Made by a program: the position numbers and the translations under genes
Source of the DNA: Toxoplasma gondii ME49
Taxonomy: Eukaryota > Apicomplexa > Conoidasida > Eucoccidiorida > Sarcocystidae
Reading direction: 5' to 3'
DNA length: 64,000 nucleotides
NCBI RefSeq assembly: GCF_000006565.2
Contig: NC_031477.1
Location: 56,528 to 120,527 of the forward strand
Shown: positions 10,511 to 24,114 of the stretch, piece after piece
Position numbering within the stretch: position 1 is the stretch's first letter
Layout of the letters: each line of letters begins with the position of its first letter
Notes under the pieces: model-generated
The model's database searches: none
The model's input: only the letters and a program-made list of their open reading frames with translations
Told to the model about the DNA's origin: nothing

Positions 10511-11702
10511 AAAGTGAGGGGACAAGTAGAGGAAGAGAAAGAGTTTATAATCAACAGTCACAAAGTCCGGGGAGCAAAATGTATTCATGGAGGGGGAGCG
10601 ACTTGGTTAATAAAACAGGAACTCCAGGAACCAACTTTGGGGCGACCCCCCGAAAGACAAAAGGCTACAGAAACGAGAGAGACAGAGGAGAGAGCAAAAT
10701 CAAGCATGCTCTGCAATTTCGAAAGAGCGAACAGACACAAGTAATGAGCTAGCGAAGGGGATTTTGAAGGTCAGCGCACACGGAAGTGGTGAACAGCAGG
10801 TTCAGCTAGAGCTTGCGCGAGCGTGCACTACACCTGGCATGAGAGTAGAGCTAAACGAATGGAGGGTGAGTTAGTGTTTTTTCTACTGTTGCTCACAAGA
10901 TGTTGATTGCTTATTTTCTGGAGTGTGAGCCCTTTTCCATGTTTTGTACATAAGTCCATTTTGTGGTAACTTGCGTTGTGTATTTCTATATATTTAATAG
11001 CTTTCTGTTCCAGAGTGTAGACTCACACTGTCTCCCCAGTCGTCGGTATTACAGTTGTAGTGGCTGCAATTAAACACGTGTTTCCCCTCACTGGTGGATT
11101 TCGAATTTGCTCCGGTGACCTCCCTTCTTTCTGTCTCGCTGCCTGCTTTGAAAACGATTACCCTCTCTTTCCTCTTATTGGTGAGTCTGCTTCTTTGCTG
11201 AATTGCGCTTCTTTTCCTTATCTATCTGCTTAAATGTCCCCGTGCATCCTTGCTGCGGTTCTGTTTCTGTTGTCTCCTTTGCTTTGTTTCACTCTGTGGC
11301 CACGCGTTCTCGCTTTATCTGCGTTGGGTTTCTATCTGTTGTTGTTACTGCAATTCTTTATATCTACTTTCTGTCACCCTGGAGTGTCACTGATTCCGTT
11401 GTCATGTCATTCTTTCTGTTTATGGGCCTTTCGCCTTGCACTCTGGCACATCTTTTCCGTCTGCAATAGTCCTCTGTTGGGTCGGACACCGCGTTCGAAC
11501 GCGATTTTCTTTTTTGGGGAACAATGCGAAGAACAGCTGAACCCCTAAATAGGCGGAATTTGCAGTCCATCAGTTCACAGCTGTGTAAAGTTCCTTCAGT
11601 CTGTTTATATTCCTTGAAGCCTCCCCTCAACAATCTGCTGCCGGTATGTAGAATGCACCAGGCAGGAAGATGAGATGCGAATGCGAGTTCCATTGCGTTC
11701 GC
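10511..11702. other. No supported gene
   Basis: Ordinary composition resumes right of the plastid insert. The frames at 11203-11469 and 11234-11548 overlap each other and come from a T/C-rich tract, giving hydrophobic Phe/Leu/Ser/Cys-rich translations. I see no repeat or RNA gene. Confidence 0.35.
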
Positions 11703-11767
11703 ATGGTTTCGAAAACGCTCAGTAAACAAATGAGTTTATTCCGAGCACATCTTGCATTTTATCGGTT
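11703..11767 (+). pseudogene. cytb: Cytochrome b start, mitochondrial insert (NUMT)
   Basis: The plus-strand frame from the ATG at 11703 reads MVSKTLSKQ then MSLFRAHLAFYR. As I remember it, the N-terminus of coccidian mitochondrial cytochrome b has MSLFRAHL followed by FYR, differing by one residue here. The match ends abruptly after about 65 bases and the frame continues as unrelated sequence, so this is a fragment. Small mitochondrial inserts are abundant in Toxoplasma nuclear DNA, which fits. Confidence 0.65.
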
Positions 11768-13040
11768 GATCGCGAGTCGTCGCACTGTTGAAACAGAAGA
11801 GCCGAAGGATTTGCGCACTTTTTCTGGTTACTGTGGTGCATGCTATCGATGAGCATTCGACCAACTAAGACAATGCAATATATACATACATATATTTTGT
11901 ACATATCGGTAGACGTCAAGTAAGCTTAGGGCAAGGCCCATACAGACTGTTTTCTTCATTCAAAGTCGGTCGTATGTGAAAGCGTGTTTAACAGCATATA
12001 CTCCCGCAACATGACCTCGTTTAGGTGTATGACCATATATTGGAGTTGTACGGAATCGCTGTCTCCTTTTTTCTTCATTTCTGGGGCTATCAAAGAAGAT
12101 GTTGTGATTCTCATTGAACGTCGCACGCTTCCATTCCGCTACGATGGAGTGAATGACGTAAGGACAAAACTGTTCAACCCTTATGGACCCAAGTCGTTTC
12201 CTCACAGTTCACTCATTGACTATACAGCGGCACATGACTGAAACTGAGAATTTGAGACACATTTGAATATTGCTTAGAATGTCAGTCACGTAGTCAATTT
12301 TCAAACCGTACGCAATTTACATGTGAATAAACATACATCCGGGGCAAATCTTACCTTTGAAATTCAGCACTCCAAACCCCAACACTGTAGTGGAACTGTT
12401 AATCTTTGCAACGTTCTTTTGCTGGCATCAATACCCAGATGTGTACACATGCATCCTTGCATGTGATCTAGACAGTGCAGGCCGGAGCTATTGTGATAAG
12501 CAAGCACGTGTAATAAATACTAAGCTTGGTAGCACACGGATATGTCTGCGCCCCGAAAGTCATCCAAATCGGTGATTTCTTGTCTATTCCAGTATGTCTT
12601 GCAGCCCCGACGTTTCCGTCGTACCTGGAGTGTGCAGAGTGCTCACCTTCCATATTAAACATCTTGCTGCTTGCTCGCTTCTTGCGCTCGCGTGCCTGTG
12701 GTAGATCCTGTTGCGGTACGAGCCGGATGGTAATTATGCGGTAGTCGAAGACGCCAAACGCATGGCGAGTACCAGAAACAGGAAACCAGAACAGAAAGTC
12801 GAGACACATACGGCACATCAAGCGGATCTCAAGCCGCCCGACGTAAACTGACTTCATTTCAGACGTGTGCTCTGAAGCAGTATTCATGGCAGTATAGGGC
12901 GACACGCGCGGTCGATACACTTCAAGATATCTAAAAAATACCAAGTATACGACTGACGCGGCTGGACGCTCGTTGTTTCGTCGAGCTTCTTAAAACGCAC
13001 AGATCTCCCGTCCCTGTTTATTTTACTTCTTTGTGTTCCC
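11768..13040. other. No supported gene
   Basis: Only short open frames occur. A 158-codon minus-strand frame at 12468-12944 has no motif. A short TA-rich run lies at about 11880-11896. I see no array sequence here. Confidence 0.35.
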
Positions 13041-13046
13041 CACGGT

Positions 13047-13491
13047 ATGAACTGGCAAGCGTTTATTGATATGACGGTTTCATGTTGTACCGCTGTCATC
13101 TGTTCAGGCAGTGGACCTCAACTACACGTGCCAGCGACTGGGCCTCAACGTCTCCGTAGAAGTCTTCCGCGCAACAGTGAATTGCACATAACGGGGCGAC
13201 TCCCCTCTTTTGAAACGGAACAATCGAGGAAATCGTGGTTAAGAAGGCCGGAGGTCCCGCGGAAGAGAGGCTCACTACGGCACACCCCGCCCGGAGACGA
13301 CAGTGGCACAACGCCGAACTCCTGGCCATCACAGTGGTTATCCGAGTGGCCAAATATAATGTTAATAGCCTCGTTTGCTGAAACCACTTCTTCCCAGCAA
13401 GCTCTAAATGTTCGCAGCATCGTGCCTGTTCTGTGGTTCTACTTTTTTACTTTCCTGTCTTCTGCTTTCACGAGCCGTCCGGTCAACTGTA
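13047..13491 (+). pseudogene. Exon-like remnant of a secreted protein gene
   Basis: A strong acceptor (CGCTGTCATCTGTTCAG) ends at about 13109. The frame that follows reads AVDLNYTCQRLGLNVSVEVF then RATVNCT, with alternating hydrophobics, two Cys and N-glycosylation sites, then a stop. From about 13187 a second frame continues with coding character (NGTIEEIVVKKAGG, then LLAITVVIRVAKYNVNSLVC). It is broken by two stops and ends at 13491 after a hydrophobic stretch (SVVLLFYFPVFCF). I read this as a decayed surface or secreted protein gene. An SRS-type antigen is one option but I cannot show its Cys pattern. A minus-strand frame (13096-13420) overlaps it. Confidence 0.33.
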
Positions 13492-16400
13492 GGTACGCCC
13501 CCTGTTGCCGGCTGATTCTGTTTCCATCGTTTCCAAGCTTTCCCCGCAACTGTATTCGCTAGAATCCTATAGCTTCAGTGCCGTTATACACAAGTGCCAA
13601 GCATTCACTGTTTTGTCCGTCGTAGCGGCTCCCTGTGCAAACGGTACCAGCCGATGAGGGGAACGCTCCCTCTGGGTAAACTCCAGTAACCTCGTCGTAT
13701 CATGTTGGGATTACATCTCCAGAAACGAAGCGGAATCTGGGATATGTGTAGAGATACAGACCAATGAAGTCACATCTGACAGCCCACATACACCCCAGTC
13801 CTTTGTCGTACCGTAACACACCGTAGTAGCTTTGTGGCGGCCTCCGCAAGGCTACGCTTTTCCCCACACCTGTCTTGCCTCTAGACGTTTTACGGTGGGG
13901 AGCAACAACGGTTGACATACTGAAGAATCGTAAATGCAATTGCGCGAAGCAAGTTTGGTCCGGCTGAAACTGTAGAGATCACTAAGGTTACTCAACAACA
14001 CGATGCAAGTGAGGGCTACAAGAATAACTCGAGTGTCTAGAAGGCACGCTTAACAGCACACCAGGTCCACTACCCTGGCAGCAAGTCTGGAGGTAAAAGA
14101 CGTGCGACAAATTACAATGCGGTGTATTGTGGCAGGCTAATGTCTAATGCAGTTCTGGTGCGCCCGCAAAGTGGCAGCGTGTACAAAAGTGGCAACCGGT
14201 ACTCTTAACAGCTTGCCATGGACACTGTGCTTCTGTTTACAATCAAACACGAAATACGTTGCCTTTGCTGCGATCAGGTACCCCAGATATTTCATCTATA
14301 CCAACAGGATGACGAGCTACGGTGTAGAAATTTCTTTGAAGTTCATATGCAGATACGTGTCCTGTGACCATGGCCTCTCATGCTGGTTACACTCAGACTC
14401 CGTCATTTCTTCTTCTACTATGTGCTGCCACTTTCTCGTGTGCCACTGGGAAGCACTGCGCTTGCTTTTTCCGTAAATGCATGGAACGTTTTTGTCTCTG
14501 TTAGAGGCGACCGTTCCACATGCTGCACGAATCACATGGGCTCCTTCATTACACTGCACACTAAAAATACGCTTTTTCTTGTTTTGTACGAAGGTCGGTA
14601 GGCAAACCGTAAACGAGGAGTCAGCATCAGTCGTCAGCTAGCTTTGTTCCATCATCATCACATGTTTTCACGCTGCACCCTGTTACAGCGGAGCCTAAAA
14701 GACGTACACGCCAAACTGAGGAAGCCAAGTCCATCCACAGGTTCTTTACTAGCTTCCGTTTTGCCCCGCAGGTTCCTAAAAGACATCTGGACTTCACTCA
14801 GGAATTTGGTACAGACAAGCGCGGCTACGATTGCATAGTTCCTCCTTCCGCGATGGAGCACAACTCTTCAATGCTTCGTAGCTAGTCTTCCTTTTTTGGC
14901 CGCCGGAGACACAGCAAATGACAGTGCGGTTTTGTAGACTACCACACAATCCACACACCTAACATAATGCTTCCTTCTCACCGCCATTCCTTCGCATTTT
15001 TGCAGGTCGACGATGTAAACAAGCACGCGGCATTAGATAGCGTTCCGGAAAGATTTGGACGAGGAAGAACGTGACAAGAATCACTTGCACTCAAAACCTG
15101 AGTCACGTGTGACGACGCTGTCAACTAAGTGACTCTGCATGCTGGGGCTATATTCCCAGTTGTCTCTTCGTTTCCACAGCTTCGTTCTATATGTCGTTCT
15201 CCTTTCGACTGTCCAATTCCGCAGTTGGGGCGCTGACGACACAGATGAGATATTATAGAATCCCACGAGGACGCAAAGAAGGTACCGGTCAAGAGTGAGG
15301 AACCGAGCCTCTCAGTTCAGCGGACCAACTTGCATCTCCAACATGTTTGTTTTCGGCGGATACAATAGAACAGAAACAAGAGACTCGTTGACATCCGAGG
15401 CATAATACACGCTATCGAATATCTGCCACGGGCCCGCAAGAACGTCAACCATTCCCCCTTGTTCCTTCACCTGCCGCTTCACCTCGTTCCACGAGTTTCT
15501 GGTCACCCCATTCCAACATCATAAGTATTCCATGTAGTTTTCTTCGCTACACTTGATTTACTTCCCTGAAGACACAATAGTCGTGGTAACAAAGCATTGC
15601 ACGACATATAAAAAGATTCGTGTTCGTTATCCACTAAAAACGGTGCCGAATCATATTCTCCAAAATGGATGACCACATACAACCCCTACTGTTGTCTTGC
15701 GTGTGCGTATGTGCCTCCCAACTATACGCCAGCGAAACGTTTCTTTTGATTGACCCCTTCCCTCATCGTTGGCGGTTGGTCATTGCCCTTCCTAGCCGGC
15801 GAGTCGATCCCCAAAATACGGCCGGAGAACCAAAACCCACAAAAATGAGCTAGTCAAGTTCGACTGTGGCACCGTATGGCTGTCACCATTTGAATGTCTT
15901 GTGAGCAAGAAGGCAAATTCTCTAAACATGTCCAGTTCAACTGCAGCTCCACTCTTGCCTGCCTGGCACTCCTCTTTACCTTTTTCCCAGATGGTCTCGT
16001 CCCGGAGAACTCATGTATAACATATACGACTGATATGAGTTTTGGTAGAGTGAGAGAAGGCAGTTACTGTTCCCTGAAACTTGACGAGGGATTAACTCAA
16101 CTAATGGCAACGCTTCACGCAAGCGTCATAGTCGCACAGAATCATAGTTATTGTCGTTGACGGTATCAGGCGTGCACAATTATAACTGCAAGATGGACCA
16201 CAGACATATCTCGTGCGACGACCTCTGAGTGGCATGTGCACATGATCCAGTTCATCTCGAAGAGGAAGGGTTCAGACGAGATTCTCGTGAGGCAGCTCGG
16301 CCATATTATTCCTCTTTTTAGGTAGAGACGGATAAAACAAAACACGAATGAGAAGAGGGATGCAAAAACTGTCACAACGAGAAAACAGGAGCTCGGGAAA

Positions 16401-18900
16401 AAGTGTACTTACTCTGGGCATTTCGTCGACGTTCATTTCTCAAGGCAACAAGCCAGTTCTTTTTCACTGTGAAAATGAACAATGACGAAGCTCCCTCGTG
16501 CCATCCGCATTTCACCAATCGTCAAACATTAACTGAGCTGAGGACTAACCTAGTCTTTTCCACCAGTGGTATTTGAGCGTCATCGTTCTCCCATACTGTT
16601 TCATCACCTCTTACGTCCTACAGCTGGCAGAACGTCCCATAACACAACCGTCAGTGGTGGAGGAACTCTTTTTTGTTGCTGCATTCATCCTTCTCTCACG
16701 CAGATGTTTCACTGCCTCAGACCACTCAATCCTTATCAGTAATGACAACCCCAGCGACAACAATATTTCATGTAGTAACAAGAGTCACAAAATCACGAAC
16801 GCACACTCGACCCAACTGCCCACAGTTACATTTAGAAACATTGGTCTATTTTTATGCTGTATTATCACCGCAATCTCCATCTAGGTACTACAAACGACAC
16901 CTGCCACTGTGAGACATGGCATAGCTATTTTGTTTTCTTAAACACCGGCAGTAGGCGATGATCTCCCACTTCATAACAGCAGGTGTCCGCACTCGCACAC
17001 ACGGCACGCACAGAGGCCATCAAAGATGCACAGATCAGACTGACATTTGACGAGACTCTTCGCATCGTCCAGCTCATCAGCAGTGTCGCCTGCGCCTGAT
17101 TCGTTCACAATCTGCGACGAGCAAGCGCAGCGGTAGCTGCCAAAGTGAAGCAGGAAGGCATCGTCAAGCAAGAGTCCTCTTGTGCATAACGTTGATTGAT
17201 GCGACACTAAAAATATTCCATATACTCAGTTCCAAATGAGTAGCAGTTGGTTCAAGCGCTGCTCATGGTTCCAAGTGACTCCTTCATTTTTGGCCGTCTG
17301 CATATATGGCGCCTGCTTACGCAAGACAGCAAAACTGTCGCAGGATGAGGTCGCAGGGAGAGACATTTGTGATCGATCAATCTCAGGCATCAAGAATCGA
17401 ATTACCTAATCACCAACTCTCCCGCTCGCCCACTGCGCGACTCTCAGACGTTCCACCACTGTTCATGCGTTTGCTATCCTCGATGGAAAAAGTTGGGGTG
17501 AGCGTCTACCGACCCAGAAAATCCTTTCACTAATCAGGATGGAACAGGCCTTCCAGAAGCTGTTCTGCTTGGGAATGCGACACGGTTCGGGTCGAGGAGC
17601 CCAAAATCAGAGGGGTTTCGAGTATGAGCCTCATATTTGACCAACCTTGAACTCACGGATTGCCAGGTGGCGTGGCCCGTGCAGTACGGAGGCGGTAAAC
17701 GTGACATCGATCGCTGGACAACTAGTAAAAACGGAACGGAATATTTGCGATGATGTAGCGTTTCGTTTCCACAGCAGCTTTGAGACACATGCGGAAAAAA
17801 TATGCATGGTTCCTTGTGTCTCGTCGACTGTGCGCCGGTGACTTAACGAGTGATCTTTGTACTTTCACCGACTACACACCATATCGCCTGTAAGCGTCAA
17901 CTCCAATGTTATATCCTAAAAGCTCTAGGTAACTGGTGCACCAAAGTGTCACAGCCCATCGTACTTCCTCGAGCTGTAAACGCAAGCACACAGACCGCCA
18001 GCAGAGTATGTAGGACGAGCCACCATCTGAACCCGCGTGCTTCTTGGGAGTGGTCGCAACATTAGAACATTCAGATGGTCTGAACATGTATTCACATTGC
18101 ATCTAAACACTGTTCCCTGGTTATGCTCCTTTCTCCGATGATTGTCAAAACGTCGGCACGATCTATCCCTCGTGATGGTCACTGAAAAAACTCACTTTCA
18201 GACGCAACTGTCCTATACGTGTCGTGGTCCATCATTCCATGCCCTTCCTACTGCTTGTCTCTGTACACGAATAACATGGCAGACCCGCTATCACGAGCAA
18301 GAAACACGGGCAGTTGTGCCGAGAGACGTGCGGATACGGTAAGTTGTTCTTCGTACATAGGAGAATTCCGCATGACTCATGAATCAAGTGGACCCAGAAT
18401 CACCTGCAACGAAGGGCTACACGCGTTCATAAGACATGGTGGCTCACACGCTACCACTGGCTATCATCAACACCACGCGTGTCACACCGCCCCATGCGGC
18501 CGAAACCTTAAGGACGCTGGGGCATTGAGTTGAATGTTGCATGCAGTCCAGACGAACATTCACATCTGGTAACTGTGCTGCTGCCCTGCACACATCCCTC
18601 GCTACGGGCGTTACCACATCCAACAAGTTGGTCCTCACTCCGGCCGCCGCTACAGCAAAACTCCAGCTACAGCATGCGGCGCCGTGCCAACACATGCCCT
18701 CGCAACGCCGCGATTCTGTGGATTCTACCTCCACCATAGTGACGCCATCGTGCCCTGTGCTCCAGCATTTCCTTACCGCCTTTTCCCAGACACCGAGAGC
18801 CAGCGGCCTTACCGAGTCACCGCACGAAATCCCGAAAGTTCGATCAACTAGTCGTGGCAAAAACGAGCTGACATGTACATCTATCCGCATCAAGCGCCAA
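13492..18900. other. Long stretch with no supported gene
   Basis: About 5.4 kb has only open frames of 60-110 codons, none with a recognisable domain. I could not find the array signatures (PYxxLLE, AYxLS) left of about 18.9 kb, but very diverged copies could have escaped reading by eye. A strand imbalance (C over G on the plus strand) becomes visible towards the right end of this stretch. Confidence 0.3.
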
Positions 18901-18966
18901 CGCGACTTGCCCACACGTAACGGGTGTGACATGCGTTCACTGCGTCGCTACCATCAACCGTGCACA

Positions 18967-19934
18967 CTCACATCTGTCGCGTCGTTGCACTCTTCAGCGA
19001 CGGTGGACCACTCGTCGGGCAACCCACCGTCACAATACTTGCTGTCACGCCCAAACACACATGGCTATGGCCGCAGGAAACAGATGTGAGAAACGCTCTG
19101 CGGAGAGCACCGACGACGCGTGGAAGTCGCAACGGTGTACGTCTATGCAGCCATAACCGCGAGTATCGGTTCATTTTGGATAATGTTTGTGCCGGTGTCG
19201 GACCCACTCAGACGGTGTTAAGGGAAGCCATGCAACACACACAAAGACTCATGAGCAGTCAAAGACGCAGCCCGCTGCCAGAGATTAATGCCAACATCCA
19301 TCTCAGCGGGGCCGTACGATGGCCCGTCATTCCACCCCACCATCCGTTATGCAGCAGACCATATTTGGGGAGCGCTGGCCGTATATGGTAGCGCAAATCC
19401 ACCTTCGCAAAGCAAAAACGAGAACTGACAGTACATCTCGACATCGTCGAGGATGCCACTGCACACGTACCAAAAAGGGTCGACCATGCGCGGAAAATAC
19501 AGACGACGAGTTCACCTGTCATATTCGTCGCCAAGCGTACGACCGTTTCAAGGTGTGTCTCGAGATGTTCGCTCAGAACTACACATCGCCTGCATGCGGA
19601 CACATAAGGGAACACCTCATCCTAGTCTGTGCTACTCATTTGCACGTTACAATTCCCTGAGGGTTGCCTACCGCCTCATACTGCCATATTGTGGCACCGT
19701 TACGCCGACGCCAACACGAAACTAAACGATCTCCGCCAGCCCCTACCTGCCGTGCCTCGGTCAGCTGCAGACTTCACCCGCCCACACCACTGTCTTCGAC
19801 ATCTCCACAGTGCGCGCCAGACTACTGTGCGTGGCTCTCGAATCCTGCGACGACAACCTCTGACGCGGTTGCGCCCGTCTGCCCATCACAAATGCACACA
19901 CGACGTTACACGGGACTGCCACTCGCGGCCGCGC
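18967..19934 (+). repeat. Recent duplication A, copy 1
   Basis: About 968 bases are almost identical to 22314-23281 (offset 3347, close to two array units). Scattered single-base differences are visible, for example GGGCAACCC versus GGGGAACCC, and GTGTTAAGG versus GTGATAAGG. The match ends at ACTCGCGGCC. Frames inside (for example 19319-19660, 113 codons) occur in both copies only because the DNA is duplicated. Confidence 0.93.
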
Positions 19935-20430
19935 AACGCCAGGCTTACACCTTGTTTCTGGCATCGAAGCATATCATACAACGGCTCAGCTGAGCAGTAA
20001 TGGCAGCGGTGAGTGATATCGTATGTGGGCCGCGCGTGCGTGTGAGAGGTATGAGTCTGATGATCCAACCCGGAATTGTAGCGAAGGTGACAGGCTCTGT
20101 TTCTTCATGGAGGGTGGTCGGTGGACAGCCGCCAACCGGACCTTTCCCTCGCTACGATTGGCGTCTGATGTTTCCCACATCAACTGGGTTTCCTTGTCAG
20201 AAGGTCTGCAAATGTGAGAGGCTCTCGTAACGCGCTATACCGCACGCACCATGCACACAGACAGTGCCGCGGACCGGATAACCTCTGAACGGACCTGGTA
20301 TCGATAAGTTGGCTTCGTCGCTCCCACAATAACTGCCTCTGCGACGCCCTCATTTTCACGATTGCTCCTACACTACACCGTTCTCTAACACGCACTGTGT
20401 CCCCGTGGTTGCTTACCACCTTTGCGAGGT

Positions 20431-20446
20431 GGGGGGGGGGGGGGGG
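20431..20446 (+). repeat. Poly-G tract (16 G)
   Basis: An uninterrupted run of 16 G follows the array motif VVAYHL (TTGCTTACCACC). It probably arose by slippage. A second run of 15 G is at 61886-61900. Confidence 0.95.
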
Positions 20447-21462
20447 ATCGGGTTCCATTGTGGCGTTTGGATAGTCATGTATGGCAAACCGAATGCCTCA
20501 CGTCAGGCGTTGGGACACATGGGCAAGATCAAGTCGTTCTACCGCCTTCAGGAGCCTACGCGATTTGACCACACAGAACGTGTGTGATACGCATTCACTG
20601 CGTCTCTGCCTTCAGTCGTGCCCCCCTACATATACCGTATCGCTGCAGTCTTCACGGACGGTGGATACATTTCTCCAGAAAGGCGCCACACAACGCTTGC
20701 TGTTACGTTCATACAGTGACAGCTGCAACCACTAGACAGGATCGCGGGACCTGCCACTCGACAGACAAGTGTCTAGTCCAGGCCGTCGCCACAGTCGACG
20801 TTCCGGCAGCTATTACCAGAGCGAGTGCTGTGAATATGTTGAATGTTCAAGTTCACATACCACGCAATAGGATGACGGATCGTACGGTACCGGCAACTCT
20901 GCTAGTTGAGGTAACAGTTCTAATAGCTATTCCGTCTTCCAGCTGTAAACTACAAGACATAAGGCATTGTCAATATACCTCAGTGTCCACGAAAATGTCA
21001 CTTGGCGTGTACAGCAAAATGCTGGCCTTACACGGTGAACAAAACCGACAACTTCCTGCATCACGTTTACCGTCAGTCGTAAGGCGATCGTTTCACGATA
21101 TGTCTCGATATGGTCGCTCTTATCAAAACATCACCTGTATTCAGGCCTATCAGAGGCACCACACACTGGGCTATGGTTGTCATCTGGCAACGACAGAAAC
21201 CTGGGTTCGCCTACTTCTTCATACTGCCGAAGTTTGAAACAGCTACGCCAGAATCAACAGGGTACCACCACAATCACCGCTGTCCGACAACGTTCTCCAA
21301 TCAGCTGCACATTTCGCTTAGCCACGTGAGGGTCATCCACAGGTACACAGCAGGGTACAGCCTAATGCGGGTGACTGGAGCATCCTGTGATGACGTCACA
21401 AGCGGCTTCGCACTCCTACCCCTCTTGTATACATAAACGGGGGAACACATAAAAAAACACAA

Positions 21463-21850
21463 GCAACCACGCCACGCTATCGCCGAATACCAATCGATGA
21501 CAGACAGTAAGCATATGCTGTCCTGCTCCTCTACGCAGTGACGCCCCTACTGTGCCTTTCTGTAGGCAAACCACAAGTCAAAGCAGCTAAGACCGACTGT
21601 CACCACCAACGATGGCTGACACAGGCAAAATTGGTCGCGCTGGTTGGCTCACGCTCCGATGGTGTCAGTATTTCCGTGAGGCGCGCCGACCGCGTTTCGT
21701 GAGTCACGTGGCTGCCAGATCCAGCAGCACTTGCGCCTAAGGCGACGAGGCCCTCCTCAACCATGAACGTTTCTCAGCGGCGAGCCGCCATCGGTACCTC
21801 TTCTCACCTACACTTGTTAACAACCCCCCGCTTGCGAGCAAAATACTGCG
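21463..21850 (+). repeat. Recent duplication B, copy 1
   Basis: About 388 bases match 24950-25337 at offset 3487 with very few changes (TGTCAGTATT versus TGTCAATATT). The copy contains the array block GATCCAGCAGCACTTGCGCC, so it lies in phase with the array. Confidence 0.93.
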
Positions 21851-22189
21851 ACCAGTGTTCGACATCGCTTGGCCAAAGGAATCTGCATTGAGACTCAGCT
21901 TCTCGTCGACAGCCCTGCCGTTCTGAGTGCTTCCCCTGGGATGATTGATCATATGCTGTGCACATATATACGCGACGGGGGCTCTGCCAGTCGCTGAGAC
22001 TGGTCGGGATCGAGTAGCTGGCTTTGTGGCGCACTTATCGACTGCTTGCGCGACGCCACCCCCTTCACCTTCGCTGCTCCACTACACCGCTTTCACGCAC
22101 GCTGCGCCCGTAGTCGCTTACCACCTTCCCGAAAGGGGCGATCCCAATGCCACGTTTAGACAGCAATGACAGGCACAAACAAAACCACG

Positions 22190-22366
22190 CATCAGCCATC
22201 GGGACACATCGGCAATATCATGTCGCGGTATTGCCTTCAGGACCCCATGTGGCTCGACCAGACGGAACGCCTCTGACACGCATTTACTCCCTCGCTGCAT
22301 TCAATCACACACACTCACATCTGTCGCGTCGTTGCACTCTTCAGCGACGGTGGACCACTCGTCGGG
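22190..22366 (+). repeat. Recent duplication C, copy 1
   Basis: About 175 bases match 23938-24114 at offset 1748. The shared run includes CATCGGGACACATCGGCAAT and the block ending ACCACTCGTCGGG. The offset is close to one array unit. Confidence 0.9.
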
Positions 22367-23281
22367 GAACCCACCGTCACAATACTTGCTGTCACGCCCC
22401 AACACACATGGCTATGGCCGCAGGAAACAGATGTGAGAAACGCTCTGCGGAGAGCACCGACGACGCGTGGAAGTCGCAACGGTGTACGTCTATGCAGCCA
22501 TAACCGCGAGTATCGGTTCATTTTGGATAATGTTTGTGCCGGTGTCGGACCCACTCAGACGGTGATAAGGGAAGCCATGCAACACACACAAAGACTCACG
22601 AGCAGTCAAAGACGCAGCCCGCTGCCAGAGATTAATGCCAACATCCATCTCAGCGGGGCCGTACGATGGCCCGTCATTCCACCCCACCATCCGTTATGCA
22701 GCAGACCATATTCGGGGAGCGCTGGCCGTATATGGTAGCGCAAATCCACCTTCGCAAAGCAAAAACGAGAACTGACAGTACATCTCGACATCGTCGAGGA
22801 TGCCACTGCCCACGTACCAAAAAGGGTCGACCATGCGCGGAAAATACAGACGACGAGTTCACCTGTCATATTCGTCGCCAAGCGTACGACCGTTTCAAGG
22901 TGTGTCTCGAGATGTTCGCTCAGAACTACACATCGCCTGCATGCGGACACATAAGGGAACACCTCATCCTAGTCTGTGCTACTCATTTGCACGTTACAAT
23001 TCCCTGAGGGTTGCCTACCGCCTCATACTGCCATATTGTGGCACCGTTACGCCGACGCCAACACGAAACTAAACGATCTCCGCCAGCCCCTACCTGCCGT
23101 GCCTCGGTCAGCTGCAGACGTCACCCGCCCACACCACTGTCTTCGACATCTCCACAATGCGCGCCAGACTACTGTGCGTGGCTCTCGAATCCTGCGACGA
23201 CAACCTCTGACGCGGTTGCGCCCGTCTGCCCATCACAAATGCACACACGACGTTACACGGGACTGCCACTCGCGGCCACGC
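22314..23281 (+). repeat. Recent duplication A, copy 2
   Basis: Partner of 18967-19934. Its left flank (22190-22365) also belongs to duplication C, so two independent exchange events overlap here. Confidence 0.93.
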
Positions 23282-23937
23282 AGTGCAAACCTCACATTCT
23301 GTGTCTGGGAACGAATCGCACCACACAGCACATCATTCGTTCCTGAATGGCATCACGGCCTCACACTGGGTGTATTGATTACGCATGTCGCGCTACCTGC
23401 CGAGCGAGTCTCCTCTCCCTCGATCGCGTGCGAAGTGCAGTTCTCATCAGACATGCATATGTTGAGCCTTGCTGCACACTCAGCAAGGCGACAAGGCAAT
23501 CAGCCTCCACGCAACCGTTTCTGATCCCAGCCGCGAACATTGCTTCTTGCTTCCGACACTGTCCAAGCCTCCCAGGGTGCAAACAATGTCACGCAACACA
23601 CGCGCTAGGTCGCGTGGCGCAAGCAATCCCCTAAGAGGCTCCGCTTCTCGTCGACCCATCGGCCGCTCTTCGTGGCTCCTCGGGTATGATGCAACACATG
23701 TGGCACACACACACATACGCCGCGTGGACTCTCCCAGCCGCTGAGGGCTCTCCCGATCGACTAGTTCAAGTTGTCGCGCCCCTGTGGACTGCCTGCGCGC
23801 CGCCCTCAAATTCGCCATCCCTTCTGCGCCACACTGCGTCCCACCGCGACCAGGCCTTCTGGGACTACCTACCGCCTTTCCCGCAACACGACGCATTGCC
23901 ACCATTCGATAGTCCGTCAGGCAGAGCGAATGCCACG

Positions 23938-24114
23938 CGCCAGGCATCGGGACACATCGGCAATACCGTGTCGCGGTATTGCCTTAAGGACCCCATGTGG
24001 CTCGACCAGACGGAACGCCTCTGACACGCATTTACTCCCTCGCTGCATTCAATCACACACACTCACATCTGTCGCGTCGTTGCACTCTTCAGCGACGGTG
24101 GACCACTCGTCGGG
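23938..24114 (+). repeat. Recent duplication C, copy 2
   Basis: Partner of 22190-22366. Beyond 24114 the sequence diverges (AACCTAACG versus AACCCACCG). Confidence 0.9.

Noticed and set aside
11203..11548. Two overlapping hydrophobic plus-strand frames (88 and 104 codons)
   Set aside because: Same cause: a T/C-rich tract. Two overlapping frames of equal quality argue against either being real.
18444..18932. 162-codon minus-strand frame
   Set aside because: C-rich plus-strand DNA gives long open frames on the opposite strand; no motif, and it opposes the direction of the array.
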